Source of the DNA: Trematomus loennbergii
Taxonomy: Eukaryota; Chordata; Actinopteri; Perciformes; Nototheniidae
Direction of reading: 5' to 3'
DNA: 64,000 nucleotides
Assembly (NCBI GenBank): GCA_012861695.1
Contig: JAAOOA010000026.1
Span: forward strand, 9,146,661-9,210,660
Part shown: positions 61,364 to 64,000 of the stretch, piece by piece
Layout: each line of letters opens with the position of its first letter
Numbering within the stretch: the first letter of the stretch is position 1
The notes under the pieces: model-generated
The model's database searches: none
What the model was told of the DNA's origin: nothing
Seen by the model: the letters and a program-made list of their open reading frames with translations, nothing else
Program-made: the position numbers and the translations under genes

Positions 61364-64000
61364 ATGGGATGTGGTATGGGAAAGTCTGAACCACTGCTGA
61401 AAAAATGTCACAAAGGTGCTGCCTTTATTATTCCAGTGAAATTCCAGAGTCAAATGTACCTTTGTACGCAATAATTTAATGTCAGTGTCATTGCTATTTT
61501 TCATTTTTAGAGTCCATCTCAGTTCCAGGTAAATATATGTTTACTCCATCACATATTTACACAAAAGTCTCAATAAGCAATTTTAACTCACTTTTCTACT
61601 CAATTTGTATGCACTCTGTGAAGCTGCCACTGGTAAGTCTTGCAGAATGGATCAAACTTAGTATATGAATGTGTTCATAGTGGAACAGGAAGGTTACCTC
61701 AGCATGGTTATGTCCGAGTGCTTCCATCTTGTCTCCTAATCTGCAGCGATCAGTGCGGCTCTGTTGATCCAGCGCTGGTACCGTCAGCATGTTGCACGGC
61801 TGGAGATGAGACGAAGGTGCACGTGGAACATCTTCCAGTCTATCGAATATGCAGGAGAGCAAGACCAGATCAAGGTGAGCACTGACAGAACTCGTCTTAC
61901 CCACCAACATTTAGAAGCCTTGTGGATGGCAACATCAGGCTGTCGGTAAGAAATATACATTTTAAATATTGGATGTACTGCCATTACATTTTAAAACAGA
62001 CATTCATGGACCCAAGAGGATACATCTTACCAACTTTGTGATCTCCAGACCTTCCAGCACCACCATGAGGCTGACATTTGTGGTTCAGAGTGAAATATAT
62101 ACATTTGATTGAAAAATAATAATCATTACAAGATGGATGGCTGAGATATTTCTCATCCATGGTCCATCTGGGATTTATTACAATAACCTTAGTGGCCCCT
62201 ACATTTTTATCTTAAAGGGGACCTATCATGCAAAATGCACTTTTGTACGTCTTTTATACATGAATATGTGTCCCCGGTGTTCCAGGGAACTCACCAAGTG
62301 TCAGAAAACACAACCCTCTCTATTTTCCTCCATACCCAAATCTCTAAAAACGGGGCTGCAACGGATCTGATAAAAACTGATCCAGATTTGAACACTGTCC
62401 TGACGTCAGGACGGTGGCGCTACGGCTATTGGGCCAACTCCACCAATCAGGAGGAGACAGACACGGCCATTGCCGTTCGAAAGCGCTGGAGACGCTGTAG
62501 TACATATGCCAGGCCAGTAGATGGTGCTGTTCTCACTGAATCTGCCCTTGCAGAGCAGAGCTAAAAAAAAGTGCAAATTGAGCGAAATGAGGCATGGCTA
62601 AAATGCATGATCTGTTTGGTATTTTGAAAACAGAAACGTATAAATATATCTTATATAGGTATGGCCCTACAATATATCATTTAAATATACCATGATAGGT
62701 CCACTTTAAATGTCATCTTTTCCAGTACTTTGATTTGACAATTTCGAAATAAGACATTTAACAACATGTATTTTTTCTTCCTGCAGCTCTACAATTTCTT
62801 TGGCTTCTTGATGGACCACTTCACCCCAGCCAGCAGTGAAAGTAAAACAGACCTCAACTCTTCACTGATGCAGAGTAGGTTTCATTAGATTACTGACAGT
62901 CAGATAATCTGAGTTTAACCAGTATACTATCTGCTGAGAAACAGAATGTGGGTTTGCCCTTACTTTTTCACTTCCTCTCTTCACCTTTACCATAGGAAAC
63001 CTTATATCCCACATATTTCATAAGAATGAAATCTGTCTTGACACCGAGTGGGAGAGATATTTTTGCTACAAGAGCATTGAGGTGACAAAAAGCTACACAG
63101 GCCCCCATCTGACGTTCCCCATGGCGTTCTGTGGGGTGTCGAAGCTGGTGGAGGCCTTCAAGCACAAAGAAGTAAGTACATGAGTATATCCCCAAAGGTG
63201 TTCAATCTAAGGTTTGCTTTTTCTCCTCTGTGCTCGGTTTATACACACTTTCTTTTTTTTCTAGTAGCAGCTTCATGCTCGATATGTTCTGCAGCTTCTT
63301 GGAGAGACTTGGAGGCTTCTGACAACTTTTCCCAACATCAGTCACGTCATCGCCTGCCATATAAAGCCGATTACCATATGCGGTACTCAACAGCAGGCCT
63401 TTCCTGTACATAGTGTTCTCAGATCTTTTCTCCCACATTGTTTTCTTAGCGCCCTTGAGCATGCAGTTACACTGTAACAAATATGAATTAATTATTTATC
63501 TCTTTCCCAGGGGATCTACATGGGCACCTTGAAGACCTGTTGTTGATATTCTACAAGGTACTCATTACATTCAATTAATCAAATTGTCAGACAGAGATGT
63601 TCATTTCAACACCTTACTCTCTCCAATCATACTAATCCAAAGTGCCTTTAATTGCTCTTGTATAGACCATTCTCGTATAGTATAGTTTCTACTCTTGCAC
63701 TAGTATTAACCTCCTATTTTGATTATTCTTGTTCATATTTTGGTTCTGTATTTATCTGTACTTATTTCTGGTTTTCTGCTGCATCACCACACATTTTGTC
63801 ATACTTAAAGGGGACCTATCATGCAAAATGCACTTTTGTACGTCTTTTATACATGAATATGTGTCCCCGGTGTTCCAGGGAACTCACCAAGTGTCAGAAA
63901 ACACAACCCTCTCTATTTTCCTCCATACCCAAATCTCTAAAAAAGGGACTGCAACGGATCTGATAAAAACTGATCCAGATTTGAACACTGTCCTGACGTC
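61364..64000 (+). CDS. ppef2: Protein phosphatase with EF-hands, 5' part
   Basis: Ser/Thr phosphatase with an N-terminal calmodulin-binding IQ motif and C-terminal EF-hands, retina-enriched for PPEF2 (family knowledge). Exons: 61364-61415, 61511-61528 (an 18-nt micro-exon), 61747-61874, 62787-62874, 62996-63171, 63268-63382 and 63511-63557; every junction is in frame. N-terminus [10 protein letters not shown] fits the acylated MGC start of PPEF proteins; IQ helix [20 protein letters not shown]; then [35 protein letters not shown]; and the catalytic metal motif [16 protein letters not shown]. The rest of the catalytic domain and the EF-hands are off the right edge. The human PPEF2 neighbourhood on 4q21 favours ppef2 over ppef1. 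Confidence 0.85.
62214..62707. mobile_element. TIR element (family copy B) in ppef2 intron
   Basis: Begins AAAGGGGACCTATCATGC and ends GCATG-like CATGATAGGTCCACTTT. Same family as 1228-2160 and 63807-64000. An open stretch across it is common to such copies and carries no domain. Confidence 0.85.
63807..64000. mobile_element. TIR element (family copy C), cut by window edge
   Basis: Begins AAAGGGGACCTATCATGC and is almost identical to copy B over its visible 194 bases, the main difference being AAAAACGGGGCTGC versus AAAAAAGGGACTGC. The right part is off-window. Confidence 0.85.

Noticed and set aside
62235..62564. 109-residue ORF and its twin at 63652-63963
   Set aside because: Both lie in copies of the same TIR repeat; no domain, and the shared sequence is repeat, not gene family.

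Overview
The window is teleost nuclear DNA: compact vertebrate-type genes with GT-AG introns, abundant fish-type MITEs, and a teleost-only gene (gsdf). The order klhl8 - lectin receptor - aff1 - secreted orphan - gsdf - ppef2 matches the klhl8/AFF1 neighbourhood of human 4q21-22 joined to the fish gsdf locus. I saw no rRNA, tRNA or CRISPR array and nothing bacterial.

Layout. 1-8 kb, plus strand: the 3' part of klhl8 (BACK region, six kelch repeats, long 3' UTR), whose 5' exons lie left of the window. 9.1-31.9 kb, plus strand: a 50-exon gene for a transmembrane lectin of about 2,160 residues, with signal peptide, five C-type lectin domains (CTLDs), a SUEL/rhamnose-binding lectin domain, an F5/8C (discoidin) domain, an LCCL domain, seven more CTLDs, one membrane helix and a short tail with an FxNPxF endocytosis motif. 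This mosaic is the most unusual content of the window. 34.0-48.3 kb, minus strand: the complete 18-exon aff1, tail to tail with the receptor. 53.1-53.8 kb, minus: a small secreted protein I do not recognise. 55.3-58.0 kb, minus: gsdf, the gonadal soma TGF-beta-like factor. 61.4 kb to the right edge, plus: the first seven coding exons of a PPEF phosphatase, probably ppef2, head to head with gsdf.

Mobile DNA: three copies of one TIR element (one carrying a nested second element), hAT-like and piggyBac-like MITEs, an L1-type LINE fragment with a 16-bp target-site duplication, a dead Tc1/mariner copy, a long foldback element, a 134-bp CA tract and two short telomere-like tracts.

Sequence quality matters. 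Thirteen reading-frame breaks are spread over four conserved genes, mostly single missing bases in G/C or A/T runs. The exon phases show that each break is confined to one exon. This pattern looks like residual assembly indels rather than gene decay, so the genes are annotated as intact with the breaks noted.
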